Source: Bradyrhizobium sp. CB82
Lineage (GTDB): Bacteria; Pseudomonadota; Alphaproteobacteria; Rhizobiales; Xanthobacteraceae
Reading direction: 5' to 3'
DNA length: 64,000 nucleotides
Assembly (NCBI RefSeq): GCF_029714405.1
Contig: NZ_CP121650.1
Location: 8,375,001 to 8,439,000, forward strand
The translations under genes and the position numbers were made by a program. This document shows, one piece after another, positions 37,701-50,361 of this stretch (within the stretch, counting starts at the first letter, position 1; every line of letters starts with the position of its first letter). The notes below the pieces were generated by a model. That model searched no databases, was not told the origin of the DNA, and worked only from the letters and a program-made list of their open reading frames with translations.

Positions 37701-40700
37701 TTACATTGCGAATTGGGAGCACCCATTGGCCGTGCCGCGGTCAGCTCTGAGACGGTATTGGAGTGCCCGCCGATCCGCGACGAGATTGTCGAGGTTTAGC
37801 AGCTCTGGCCGTTGCCCTTGCGACAATTGGCTAACCAGCTCTCGCGTGCCATCCACCACGTAGACGCCGCAATCGCAACTGTTCTGCTGCTGAGCCATTC
37901 GGGATTGCTCCAGGCGAGCATGACTTCTGCGAGCTTTGCTGCATAGGTGTGATTGCGTCCTCCGGCGGAGTCGTAGTGATAGGCAACCGGCCCTTCCGGC
38001 GCGCCGCGATCAAGGAGCAGCAAGGACCAATGGCGGCCGCCATTCTCCTCATCGTCATTTACTGGCATAAACAAGAAGCGGGCGGTATCGTTGCCATCCT
38101 GGTCGTTGACGATCCCCTGCAGGTTTTCCAGGACGACGTCCTCGTTCGGGGTCCTTCGCAGCAGATGGGCTGTCGCGGGCTCCACTAATCGAGTCCGGGC
38201 CGCCAGATCTGGATTGTCCCTCTGCAACTCCTGCAACAGGAGTGCGTAATCCGCCCCGATATGCTCATCGCCCAACCATTCCAAGTCCTCGAGCACCCGC
38301 CCGCTGGAGCCGGGAATCGAGGCTGTCGGATCCCAAGTTCCGGCCGGAGCACCGGAGGGCGGCGTGCGCGGAAACGCATAGTGAGCATCGTCACGCAGCT
38401 CGTGCGGTATGGACAGCGATTGAGCCGCGATAGGCAATGATGGCGTGGTTTCCCAAGCCGGCCAAAGACTCCAATCAAGGTCAAACGGCATCTGTGGCGA
38501 CCAGGTTGAGCTGGACCTGGATACCGACCGTCGAACTTGTTCTACCTCCTGTGTCTGCTCAAAGGTGGTCCTCTCGTACGGCCGGCTTTCTTCCTCTATC
38601 TCCCCAAGCAGATCCTGATCGTCACCTTCCGGGGGAAGCTCCTCTGGCCAATTGTGCTCCGGAGCGACGCTCTCAACGTCTCTCGAGCGGACTGTGATCC
38701 ATGCTATTCCGCCCTCGGACTGGGAGTTCCGGAGACGATCTAGAGCGGCAGGAAGGACCCGCTTCTTCCGACCTTTTTCGAATTCCGCTGCATCGTTGTC
38801 TATCGACTCTTCGTTGAGCCGAGCAGCGAGTCCCGACTTGTTGTTTGCAAATAGCCACTGGCTGAATCTGCGAAGAGGACGAACATATTGGGTCTTGGCC
38901 GTGTTCGCCTCATACCCCGCGTCGATGAGCACGGGCTCGAGTCCTGCAATAAGAGACGCGTCCGCAACGTAAAAAGGAGCGGGAATGCGTTTGCTCGCTC
39001 CGTTCCGGAGATGAGCCAGCGCTGCGCTGATAGCTCTGTAACCTCCGGCCCCTTTATATAGCGTGGCATCTTGATCCAGTTCATTGAGCGACGGGTCGTT
39101 AAGTTGGGCATCAATGCCGTGCTTGTTGTTTCGGCGAAGGTAGCGACTGAACTCGCTGAGCATGGACGCATAGATGTTAGCCGTACCTGAAGTACCCTCA
39201 GTCGCAGCTTTCATTTTGTACTTCTTGATGAGATCCGCGTCGCCGGGATAGAGAGAATCGTCAACCGCTCCTGCGTTGGGCATAACTGCCCCGGCCGACT
39301 GCCAGATCGTGTCGAGACGTTGCGGACTTAATGTCCTCTGCCTCTTCGCTGCTGTGAACTCTACCGTTCTCTGCTCATAATTGATGAGCACCTCCTCACC
39401 TGGTGGGAGATTGTTGATCTCAAGTCCATGCAGCAGCTCATCTGACGCCTGCTGGTGCTCACGGTCCCAGTTCAAGGCGTGAAAAGCCCCGCTGGGATCG
39501 GGCGCGCGACGCTCGTGCGCCGATGGCTCGAGAGACATCTGATGATTACTCTCCCAAGCGAGCTCCTCTGGCCAGCTTAAGGCTCCCTCGGGAACATCCT
39601 GATCATCCTCCCCCGGGGGGAGCTCCTCGGGCCAACTGAAAGGCCCCTGCGAGGCGATGGGCTGCGCTGCGGACTCCCCCGCCCCCTTAACTCGCCGTGC
39701 GATTGGAGCAATTCCGCGGGGCGACTTGAACTCCCGAAGATGAGCTAGTGCTATACCGATGAAGCGATCACCGGACTTTTCGGCATCCTGATCCAGCGAT
39801 TTGTCCTCAAGCCGAACGTTGATGGCCGGCTTCTCGCTGAGCAAGAGCCAATGGCTCAGCCTGCGAAGAGCACGTACATTGGCATCTGCGGTAGTCTCCC
39901 GGTAATTTGCCAGAACCATTGCTTCCTTAAGCCCTGAGATGAAAGACGCATCCTCAGGATGAATGGGGCGCGTGCTAGGCCCCAAGCCAGCAAGGGATCC
40001 GCGACGAGAACGTCCCTTCGACCCGGTGGGGAATTTGATCCGCTCGCCTGCAGCATGCGACGGGGTGGAGTATTCGTGCGCGCTTGCATGCATCGTGGGT
40101 CGCACCTCAGGCAATGCTGCATCCACGTCGTGTGCGGAGGCCTGCGGCACACGACCGTCTAAGTTGTCGCTCTCGCTGAGCTGGTGCTCACTGGGAAGGC
40201 CTTGCGAATTCTTCAAAGCACCCAGTCTCTCCGCTGGTCTCACCTCCGGGGTGTCTTGCTCATTGTTGATGAGGACTTCCTCGCTTGGAGAGAGATCGCT
40301 CCAACCCATCAGCTCGTCCAGAAAGTGATTGTGGTCGCGGGGCCCATTGAAAGGACCCAAGGACTCGTCATCGTCAGCCGCGTCGCCAGGTTGATCAGCC
40401 GGCTCCTCGAGTTCGATTCCTCGGGCGCCTGCCGCCGATTCTCGTAAGTGAGACAGTGCAGCACGGATCTTCCGATTACTGCCGGGCTCGTTCCTATAGC
40501 TCGTGACATCTTCATCCAACGACTTATTGAAAAGCCGAGCAGCAAATCCCGGTTTGTTGCCCTTGCGAAGGTACTCACTGAAGCTGCTAAGAGCAGTTGC
40601 GTATTTGTTCGCAGTTTTGCGGTTCGTGGTGACGGTTGCTTTGTATTCTTTAATGAGGGCCGCATCATCATCATAGGGATTCCAGTCAGCGCGGCTTGCG

Positions 40701-43120
40701 ATCGGCTTGCTTCCGCTTTCCAACTTGGATGCCCGGAGATGACCTAATGCCGTAAGGATGGACCGGTTCCGAGTCTTGTCGAATGCCCTGGTATCTTCAT
40801 CCAGCGACTCGTGGTCAAGCCGAGCAGCAATTTCCGGCTTGTTGTTTTTAAGGAGCCAACGCCCCAATCTGAGAAGAGCATTGACATTGTCCCTGATGCT
40901 GCGGGGTTTGAAGCCGCGTTTGATGAGCGCTGGTCTTAGTTCTTCGATAAGGGACGCGTCCCGGGAATAAAGAGGATCTCCGATCAGACCTGCAAAAGCC
41001 CAAGGCGACTGGCCCGGCTGCGGCGCGGAAGCCCCAGGCATCGTCCCACGGCGTTCCTGCGACGCGCGGGTGTATTCATGCGCGCTCGCCTGCATGATGG
41101 GCTGGGTCGCCGGTGGTGACGCAGTGGGCCGCGCGGTTGGCTCAAGCGTCGACGACGCTTCGTCCATCATCTCCCAAGTCAAATTCCCATCGTGCCCCTC
41201 CGTAGGGAGGACCTCCGCGCCGCTGACAGCTCCCAGCGATGCGCTATGCTGCGTAGCATCATCTCCAACGAATCTCGGCTCCGTCACGACCGCACGTTCA
41301 GGTCGGGAGGGAAGCTGGCGCTCAAGCCCCATCGCTCGGGCGACCGCCGGCGATTTTAGGAAATGAGAGAGTGCGGTACGGATCTTCCGTTTACCACCGG
41401 AGTCCTTATAGGCCTCGACATCCTTATCTAGTTCATGCAGCGACCGGTTGGCAAGCCGAGCAGCAATGCCCGCCTTGATTTTATTCCGCAGATAGTTACT
41501 CAAGTCGGCAAGAAGAGTTGCGTAGCTCTTGGCGGTATCTTGAGTGATCCCTTGCGCGGGCGCTGCTTTGTATTGGTTGATGAGCGCTGCATCATCGGGA
41601 TAAGGATTCAGAACAGCGCGTTTCACGCGCGGCGACACTACTTCCGTCGACCGAGGAGCCCTAAGAAGAGCTAAGGCCGTAACGACGGACGATGAACCAT
41701 AGCTCCTTTCGAACTCTTCGACATCCTGGCTAAGTGAATCGTCGTGCAACCGAGCAGCAATGCCGGGCCTGCTGTTTGCAAAGAGCCAACGAGCCAAGTT
41801 GAGAAGATGCTCTCCATTGGACCCAACGATGGTTTCCTCAAGCCCTACGATAAGGGATGCGTCATCGGAATAAAGAGGGCGCATGCTGCCATCGACGTAA
41901 ACCCCAGTTGACTCGCGCGGCTGCAGCACCGAGGCGCCCAACATCGCTCCACCGTCTCCACGATGAGACGCTGGCATGTCTTCTGGCGCACTCCCTTGTA
42001 TGATGAGCGGCGTCTGCTCTGGCGATGCTCCGTCCTGCGCGGTTCTCTCGGGAGACGACGAGGGGCTGGCTTCGTCCATCGTGCCCGAAGCCAGATCCCC
42101 ATCATGCCCTTCCGCACGAAGCACCTCTGGCCACTGGATGGCGAGCTCCGATGCGCTGTGCTGCGCAGCGGCGTCCCGAACGCATGGCGACTCCATCAGG
42201 ATCGCGTCTTTCAAAGGAGCTGGGAGCACCTGACGCTCGAGTTCTATCGCTTGGGCGCCCGCTCGAGACTTTCGGAGACGCGCCAGTGCGGACCCGATCT
42301 GCGGGTCACGAACGGGCCCTTTCTTGTAGGCGCGGATATCTTCGTCCAGCGATTTATCGGAAAGCCGACCCGTAATGCCGCGTTTTTTCTTTTCACGCAG
42401 GTAGTCACTGAACCCGCTAAGAGCAGTTGAATAGTTCCGGGCGGTAGATGTCCGTTCTTCGTTTTTGTACTCCTTGATGAGAGCCGCGTCCTCGGGATAA
42501 GGAGTCAACTCGGCAAGGCCAGTGATCGGCACGATTCCGCCCGATAACTCGGCGGTGCGGAGATGGTCTAGCGCCTTGCGAACCTTTTTGGTACCACCCT
42601 TTCCTATGAACTCGGCGACATCAGCAGCCAGTGACTCATCATCAAGCCGGGAAGCAATAGCCTCCTTCTTATTTTCAAAGAGCCAACGGTCCAAAGTAAG
42701 AAGGTTACTTACATTGTTCCCTGCGGTGCGTTTCGCAGCCCCCCCTTTTATGAGAGCTGGCTCAAGTCTCAAAATAATAAAGGCATCCTGGGGATAAACA
42801 GGGCGCTTGCTACCACCCGCCAAAACCCCAGTTGACTGAGTCCGCTGCAGCGCCGAGGCGGCCTCCATCGCTCCACCGCCACCACTCTGCGATGCTGGCG
42901 CGTCTTCTGGCCCGCTCCCTTGCATGATGGGCTGAGCCTCCGATGGCGATGCGCCCAGTTGATGAATGGGCGACGGCATCATCACCCGGCTGCCTGAATT
43001 GCCGATCTCGCTCAGCTGCTGCTCAAAGGCCGCCGCATCTGCGGACGGAGCCGGGGAGTTCTCTTGCGGGTCCGCACTGCCCGATTGTTGGCGCACCCAG
43101 TTGGTTGATGGGAACTCCAC
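37701..43120 (-). pseudogene. nopD: NopD/Bel2-5-like giant effector with SUMO-protease domain, frameshifted at the active site
   Basis: From GTG 43120 the frame runs 1774 codons to 37796. Nine ~90-residue repeats alternate between two types. Type A is like SRDASLIEELRPALIKRG with GRWLLKNNKPEIAARL; type B is like DDAALIKEYKATVTTNRKTA with FSEYLRKGNKPGFAARL. They resemble the core-binding domain of tyrosine recombinases. A C48 (Ulp1-like) domain follows: GRHWSLLLLDRG holds His 1697 and AYHYDSAGG holds Asp 1717. The catalytic Cys (QQNSCDCGVYVVDGTRELV, codon 37869-37871) lies in another frame, from 37898 to 37701. A missing base in the run at 37901-37903 explains this. AAKRQR may be a nuclear signal. 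A tts box lies 203 bp upstream. As read, the protease is inactive while the repeats remain. Confidence 0.85.
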
Positions 43121-43323
43121 TCGTTCTCACTTTCGGATTATAGGCCAATTTGAAGCCTGGGGTCGGTTGTGATTTGCCACGGAATGAGCCGACTGCATCG
43201 GAGCCGAGCAAAAATTAGCGTGAACACCCCAACATGCCGCGTCCTAGTATCCCGACCACGAGCTCCAGCGTTCTTGCATTGCGATCGCAGCAATGATTTC
43301 GTCCTGGAGACTGCTATGATCGA

Positions 43324-43344
43324 TAGCTGTCGAGAACCTGACGA
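43324..43344 (-). promoter_or_regulatory. tts box of the NopD-like gene
   Basis: The minus strand reads TCGTCAGGTTCTCGACAGCT, which differs from the TtsI-box core TCGTCAGCTTNTCGAAAGCT at two positions. It is about 203 bp upstream of the GTG start. Confidence 0.75.
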
Positions 43345-44050
43345 CGACGCTCCTCCGAGTTCTGCGCAGGATAACGTGCGTGCGCCGGACATGGGTGGCG
43401 AGCGGTCAGGTCGCGCCCGGCCTGTGCCGTAGGTGCGGTCGCCGAGCTTCGGAACCATTTGCTTGAGCCGATCATAGACCGTCGCTCGTGAATTGCTTGA
43501 AGAGCACAGAAACGCAGCGGCAGCACCGGACATGTTATCAGCCCCTCTTGTTGAAGAACCGATGTCCCGGACCCATTACAGGCGAATATATTTGACCGCC
43601 GGCACTTGAAGACGTGGCTCCCCCTGTCGTTAAGCAAGCGCCGTTCCGGTCCTTAGACGAATTGGGACGCGAAGAGCGACGGCATGTGGAAATCTCTAGC
43701 CGTTTGGTTTGCCAACGATGATCTCGTCTGGTTCAATTCCCGACACCTTGTCTGAAGCGCAACGCGCGAGCACGAAAAGCCGAACTCTGACGCTTGGTCC
43801 CCGTGGTCCGGTCCCACCGATACCTTCGTACTCGGCTCGCTTGCGGCGCAGTCCCCTCACAGAGCGAGCATGACGAGACGGTCCTGATCCGCCGACCGAG
43901 CCCCGATCGAGCAGTTGCTTCAGGCTTACAGACGGGCAGGGTCGGGGTCAGATGGTCCTGGCGGATAGCACGCAATTCTGGACGCGGATCGGCCCGAGTG
44001 GAGAGCCACACGACACCGCTCTGCGCGGCGGCGATCAGGGTGAGACTCCA
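43345..44050. other. Intergenic, no supported gene
   Basis: About 700 bp between the tts box and the IS21 left end, with no recognisable gene. Confidence 0.35.
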
Positions 44051-44104
44051 GCGACAATCAGGATGAGACTGCGCCGATGGGGACGGACCGAAGGGAGGGC
44101 GTAG

Positions 44105-46091
<1,987 letters not shown>

Positions 46092-46126
46092 CGAGTCAGA
46101 TTCATACTGCCCATCTCGCTACCCCC

Positions 46127-48196
46127 TTAGAGTTGAAGTTCTTTTTGACCCGGATCGCCAGACGATGGCCGCCGGAACCGCCGCGCATGCGCGGCGCGCT
46201 TGACATTGGGATGTTCCAGATCAACCGCTTTGATCATCCACGGTGCGCCTTTGCATAGCTGCTGCGCAGGCAAGCTCTGTTCTTCGATCAGACGGCGAAC
46301 CGTCGAAGGACTGACTTTCAACGCAGTTGCAGCTTCGTCCAAAGTGACCTCTCCACGCTCGGCGCGCTCGCCCTCTCGGTAGGCCGCGATGGCGTGTTGG
46401 TTGCGCAGGCTGCGAACGCGGACACGGGTCCAACTGTTGCCCCGCCCCGTCGACTTACTGGCGCGGTTGAGAACCGCGGCGATGGTGCTGTCGGGCATCT
46501 GACGCGCGAGGACACGAACGAGATCGACCACATCTGCCGCGGTGCTCCAGCGGTGCTCGCCGGTGCGGTTCTTCCTCACCTGCAATGCCGTGTGATCGCC
46601 GCCATGCCAGTGGACAATCAAGTCCAGCACCTCGTCGCGGATGCGCACAACGATCTCATGGATCAAGCATCGGATGATCCTCTTGCGCGTCGCAGCTGTT
46701 GCACCCGGACTTTCCCAAGCTCTCTCGAGATCGGCACCAAGCGCAAGTAACCGATCGCGATCGATGTCGCTCAACGTCATCTCCGGCGTAGCCAACAACG
46801 TCTCGCGCTCGCCCTCAAGCTCGCGGACAGCGACCAGGCGTTCGTTCCAGCGCCGCTCCAGCTCGCCGGCAACAAGGCGATTGTCCGGATCGACAGCCTC
46901 GTATCGCCGACGAGCGCGAGTTGCCTCGTAGCGTGCCTGCTCCAGAGTCAACTCGAGCTGACGCAGCTTGTCGGCGTGTTCGCGCCCGCGCGCTTCCATG
47001 GCCGCCAGCGCCGCCTGTACACCCAGCGGCTGCAGCCGCGCGATGACCTCCGCGCTGATCGCGCGATCCGCGCGCAGACCGCCGAATGAGATGCACGGAT
47101 CTCCACCATGGTTGATCTGGCTACCGCGGCAATGATAGCGCCCGACAGTACTGTGCGTGCCGCTGTAGGCAACGTGAAGTTTGCGGCCGCAGTGGCCGCA
47201 ACGAAGAAGCCCCGCGAGAAGGCCTTCGCCGCGGCGGACCGAGCCACGACTCATGAAGCTTTTTCCGTTGGCGTTGTCGGTGATCAGGCGCTGATTCCTC
47301 TCGAACTCCGCCCACGTAATGTAGCCCTCATGGTGGTCCTTGATCAAAACCTCCCAGTCGTTGCGCTCGCGCCGGAAGCCCCGCACGATCCTCTTGCGGC
47401 CGGCCTCGATCGTCACCCGACTGCCCGAGCGCCCGAAGGCATAGGCGCCAGCATAGGCGGGGTTGGTCAGGATGTGGTAGATCGTATTGTACACTGGTAA
47501 CTTCCATTCGACGTGGCGGCCCTCGGGGCCACGGCCGACCGCGGGCAAAGTGATTCGCTCCTGCCGTAACCAGAGGTGGACCTGGCGCAGTGTCTGCATC
47601 TCGGCAAACTTAGTGAACACGAGTGCGAGCGCCTCCTGAATGCGCCGATCAGGGTCCTTCTCGATCCGATCGTGGGAAACCTTGAGATAGCCGATAGCGA
47701 CGTTGAGGAAGAGCTCACCCCTGCGTGCCTTCTGCTTCAAGGCTTCAAGCGAGCGTTGCCGAAAGATAGACAGCTCCATCTCGCTCATCGTGCCCTTCAT
47801 GCCGAGCAGAAGGCGGTCGTTGGGGTGGCGCGGATCGTAGACGCCATCCTCATCGACGATCAGTGTTCCAACGAGCCCGCAGAACTCCAGGAGCGTATGC
47901 CAATCCCTGCCGTTGCGGGCCAGCCGAGAGGCCTCAATCGAGACCACAGCGCCAACTCGCCCTTCGCAAATGGCGGCGAGCAGCTTCTCGAACCCGGGAC
48001 GCGCGGTGCCGCCACCAGAGCGACCGAGATCGTCGTCGATTACGACCACCTCGCTCCAGCCCAGCTGCCGCGCACGGTCGGCCAAGCCGTACTGGCGGCG
48101 CTGGCTCTCGCGGTTGTTGATAACCTGGTCGGCCGTCGACTGACGAATGTAGACGACGGCCTGGCGAGCAAGGTGCTCAGGCGTGATCTTGCTCAC
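46127..48196 (-). CDS. Large serine recombinase
   Basis: A 689-residue site-specific recombinase. The resolvase domain starts VVYIRQSTADQVINNRESQR, where the Ser of RQST is the nucleophile, and continues with DDDLGRSGGGTARPGFEKLL and SIEASRLARNGRDWH. A recombinase domain follows, then a zinc ribbon (LRCGHCGRKLHV with YHCRG further on), a coiled region (about 435-490) and a C-terminal helix-turn-helix (LDEAATALKVSPSTVRRLIE). It cuts and joins DNA through a phosphoserine link and presumably moves this small element. Its 3' end lies about 35 bp from the element boundary. It is the last gene of the three-gene element. Confidence 0.93.
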   Translation of the reverse strand: MSKITPEHLARQAVVYIRQSTADQVINNRESQRRQYGLADRARQLGWSEVVVIDDDLGRSGGGTARPGFEKLLAAICEGRVGAVVSIEASRLARNGRDWHTLLEFCGLVGTLIVDEDGVYDPRHPNDRLLLGMKGTMSEMELSIFRQRSLEALKQKARRGELFLNVAIGYLKVSHDRIEKDPDRRIQEALALVFTKFAEMQTLRQVHLWLRQERITLPAVGRGPEGRHVEWKLPVYNTIYHILTNPAYAGAYAFGRSGSRVTIEAGRKRIVRGFRRERNDWEVLIKDHHEGYITWAEFERNQRLITDNANGKSFMSRGSVRRGEGLLAGLLRCGHCGRKLHVAYSGTHSTVGRYHCRGSQINHGGDPCISFGGLRADRAISAEVIARLQPLGVQAALAAMEARGREHADKLRQLELTLEQARYEATRARRRYEAVDPDNRLVAGELERRWNERLVAVRELEGERETLLATPEMTLSDIDRDRLLALGADLERAWESPGATAATRKRIIRCLIHEIVVRIRDEVLDLIVHWHGGDHTALQVRKNRTGEHRWSTAADVVDLVRVLARQMPDSTIAAVLNRASKSTGRGNSWTRVRVRSLRNQHAIAAYREGERAERGEVTLDEAATALKVSPSTVRRLIEEQSLPAQQLCKGAPWMIKAVDLEHPNVKRAAHARRFRRPSSGDPGQKELQL

Positions 48197-48365
48197 CGCT
48201 GTCCTCCCGGTTCACGTCGTGTGCCTCGACTGCGCTGTCGGTGAGCGCTTCGGTCAGAAGCTCCTTTAAGAGCTCCAGCATTTGCTGATGGGCTTCGATT
48301 GGAATGCTGCTGTATGTCGGAGGGCTCTCGAACAGATCCCCCTGACGACGTGATGCGTCCGCCAT
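48177..48365 (-). CDS. Small protein of the recombinase element
   Basis: A 62-residue acidic protein (DLFESPPTYSSIPIEAHQQM then LELLKELLTEALTD) that overlaps the recombinase start by 20 nt, suggesting coupled expression. No known domain. The short LLKELLTEAL helix could dimerise. It may be an accessory or directionality factor, but there is no direct evidence. Confidence 0.6.
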   Translation of the reverse strand: MADASRRQGDLFESPPTYSSIPIEAHQQMLELLKELLTEALTDSAVEAHDVNREDSGEQDHA

Positions 48366-48639
48366 GACCGCCTCCTCGCGAATGGGACGATTCCCTGGAA
48401 GAGGAGGCTAAGAGCGCGTCAACAAGAAGACGCGCCTCCAGTAGACGATCCACCGGAAGCCGCGGATCAGCTTTGAGATGGAAGGAAGCGGCGGCGGGAG
48501 CCGCCATCCATGCCGGCAGCAGCGTTAGCGTGGCGTCAGGTTGTCTGATAACAAAATGCGTCTCACCACCAAGCCGCTTGCAGGCGACAACGACGACTGA
48601 CGCTCCGCATTGCGGATGGAACGGGTAAAGGATCTCCAC
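48193..48639 (-). CDS. DUF5372-like protein of the recombinase element
   Basis: A 148-residue frame beginning MEILYPFHPQCGASVVVVAC. The YPFHP...V...R..GG..H.VIRQPDxTLxLLPxWM pattern, seen here as ETHFVIRQPDATLTLLPAWM, matches short proteins encoded beside serine recombinases and transposases (DUF5372). Function unknown. The C-terminal ~55 residues overlap the 62-residue gene in another frame and are Ser/Arg-rich, so the true end may be uncertain. Confidence 0.6.
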   Translation of the reverse strand: MEILYPFHPQCGASVVVVACKRLGGETHFVIRQPDATLTLLPAWMAAPAAASFHLKADPRLPVDRLLEARLLVDALLASSSRESSHSRGGGHGGRITSSGGSVREPSDIQQHSNRSPSANAGALKGASDRSAHRQRSRGTRREPGGQR

Positions 48640-48674
48640 CTCAGATCCCAGACACCCGGCATTATGACGCTGGT

Positions 48675-49175
48675 CCGCCGGGCGGCGGCAAGACCCATCT
48701 CGGCGCAGCGATCGGCCTGGCTCTCGTCGAGAACGGTTGGCGCGTTCTCTTCGCGCGCACCACTGATCTGGTGCAACGGCTGCAGGTCGCGCGGCGCGAG
48801 TTGGCGCTGGAGTCCGCGATCGCCAAACTCGATCGCTATGACCTCCTGATCCTCGACGACATCACATATGTGAGCAAGGATCAGGCAGAGACCAGTGTGC
48901 TGTTCGAGCTGATCGCGGCCCGTTACGAACGACGCTCACTGCTGATCACCGCCAATCAGCCATTTGGCGAATGGGGACGTATCTTCCCGGATCAGGCAAT
49001 GACGCTGGCAGCCATCGATCGTTTGGTCCACCACGCCACGATCCTCGAGATGAACGTCGAGAGCTACCGCCGAAAAGTTGCCCTCGATCGCAAGCGCGGC
49101 CCAGGCCGGCCGCCCGTTCACACCACCCCCAACGAGCTCGACAAGGCTGTGATTGACGCTGGCAGCGCCGCTTGA
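48675..49175 (+). pseudogene. istB: IstB 3' part, disrupted
   Basis: It resumes as PPGGGKTHLGAAIGLALVEN, followed by Walker B (RYDLLILDDITYVSKDQ) and sensor regions (RSLLITANQPFGEWGRIFPD). The C-terminal HHATILEMNVESYRRKVA is the typical IstB end. It has no start of its own. Confidence 0.9.
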
Positions 49176-49728
49176 TCGTTGCGCAGCGTCAATCAACGCT
49201 TGCCAAGCCGACAGCCAGCGTCAATTATCTCCTGACTCGGCCGCCTCGTCTCATCTTGATTGACGCGCCGCTCTCATCCTGATTGTCGCGCTATACCGCT
49301 CCTAACGATCTCCTCGCAATCGGGTTCACAAGCACTCGCTCTGACATTATCGCGATTCGAAAGCGCTACGGCAGCAACGGCGGTACACTGACCTCGGCCG
49401 TACAAGCCGGCCTGGGCTGGTTGTACGATTGCCACTGCCGATATCGCGGACGAGCTCGCGCAGCGAGCGGCGCATTCGCCAAGCTTCCATCAAGCCAATG
49501 CCACGCGGCCTTTTGCCCTACAGCTCCACATGAAGCTGCTCGACACAGCCGGGCCGAGGCCGCAGCCCCCGCCATTCTCGGTAGGAACAGAACAAATGAT
49601 ATTGCTGTCCGTCGTCGAAATGTCCTAGCTTTTCCGCACCGGACATCTGGTTTGCATCGTTATCTGTTTTACCCGGGGCTGTTTTTTGGACGTGATCGTT
49701 TGACCTAGCGCGAAGTCTGACTTTCTTG

Positions 49729-49753
49729 GGCCGCCATTTGGCGGCCTTTCTTT
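49729..49753 (+). terminator. Rho-independent terminator-like hairpin
   Basis: GGCCGCC (49729-49735), loop, GGCGGCC (49740-49746), then TTTCTTT. No gene directly upstream was recognised, so it may mark the end of a lost gene. Confidence 0.5.
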
Positions 49754-50288
49754 CGGGCATACGTAAGTCGGCCGCATTTGCTTGTGGCACATACCGCGCA
49801 TTACGCTTGAACTCATTCTTGCGAGCTCCGGCAAGCCGACGATCGGGTGCGGACTGATTTTGCGTCGCCCCAAAAGAAAGCGAGGAGAACGGCACGCAGT
49901 GCCCAATGCACTCAATTCTGCGAACGGGCTAGTTGTGCGCCGCCGTCGACATAAAGAAACTTTGTGGGGGCGGACACGCTGGGTCGGACAGCCGCACTCC
50001 GTTTTGTGTCACGGTTCGACGCTTTTCAGGGAATGTATGAATCGCTTAGCTCCGACCATACCTACGTATAGGTCAGCATACTCTCGTATGTGCGCGCGGT
50101 TCGAACGATGATTCCTGGGTATCATTGATGTCCGCTTGTCGAGCCGCCCGAGCAACAGATAGGTCTTGTATCGACGCGCAGACTGCGGAAAACGAAGTAC
50201 TTATTCTTGGCTGAACGTCGATTTGATCGCATTCCAAGCGTTTTCGTGTCCTCGACTTTGTCAGCATGCCGCCCCGACAGGCCGGTTT

Positions 50289-50307
50289 CTCTCTGAAAGA
50301 GAGTTTT
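50289..50307 (+). terminator. Small hairpin with T-run
   Basis: CTCTCT, loop GAA, AGAGAG, then TTTT. It lies 55 bp upstream of the chemotaxis receptor and could terminate upstream transcription or act in its leader. Confidence 0.4.
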
Positions 50308-50361
50308 AATCGAGAATCGATATAGCCACTTGCATTAGGGTCATTCGCAGTTGGGGCGCCG

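Larger units (their letters stand above)
46092..48674 (-). mobile_element. Serine-recombinase element inserted in istB
   Basis: About 2583 bp. The istB sequence CCGCC appears on both sides of the insert (46087-46091 and 48675-48679), so removing one copy restores GPPGGGKTH. The two inner ends are imperfect inverted repeats: CAGATTCATACTGCC at the left against CAGCGTCATAATGCC read inward from the right. The element carries three minus-strand genes: the recombinase, a 62-residue protein and a DUF5372-like protein. Confidence 0.8.
49290..50361. other. Intergenic with two hairpins
   Basis: No supported gene. A terminator-like hairpin lies at 49729-49753 (GGCCGCC, loop, GGCGGCC, then TTTCTTT), and another sits at 50289-50307 before the chemotaxis receptor. 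TGGCACATACCGCGCA at 49784 has sigma-54 spacing but a poor -12 part. Confidence 0.4.

Noticed and set aside
49784..49799. Sigma-54 promoter in front of the chemotaxis receptor
   Set aside because: TGGCACATACCGCGCA has a poor -12 half, no NifA site upstream, and lies over 550 bp from the gene.
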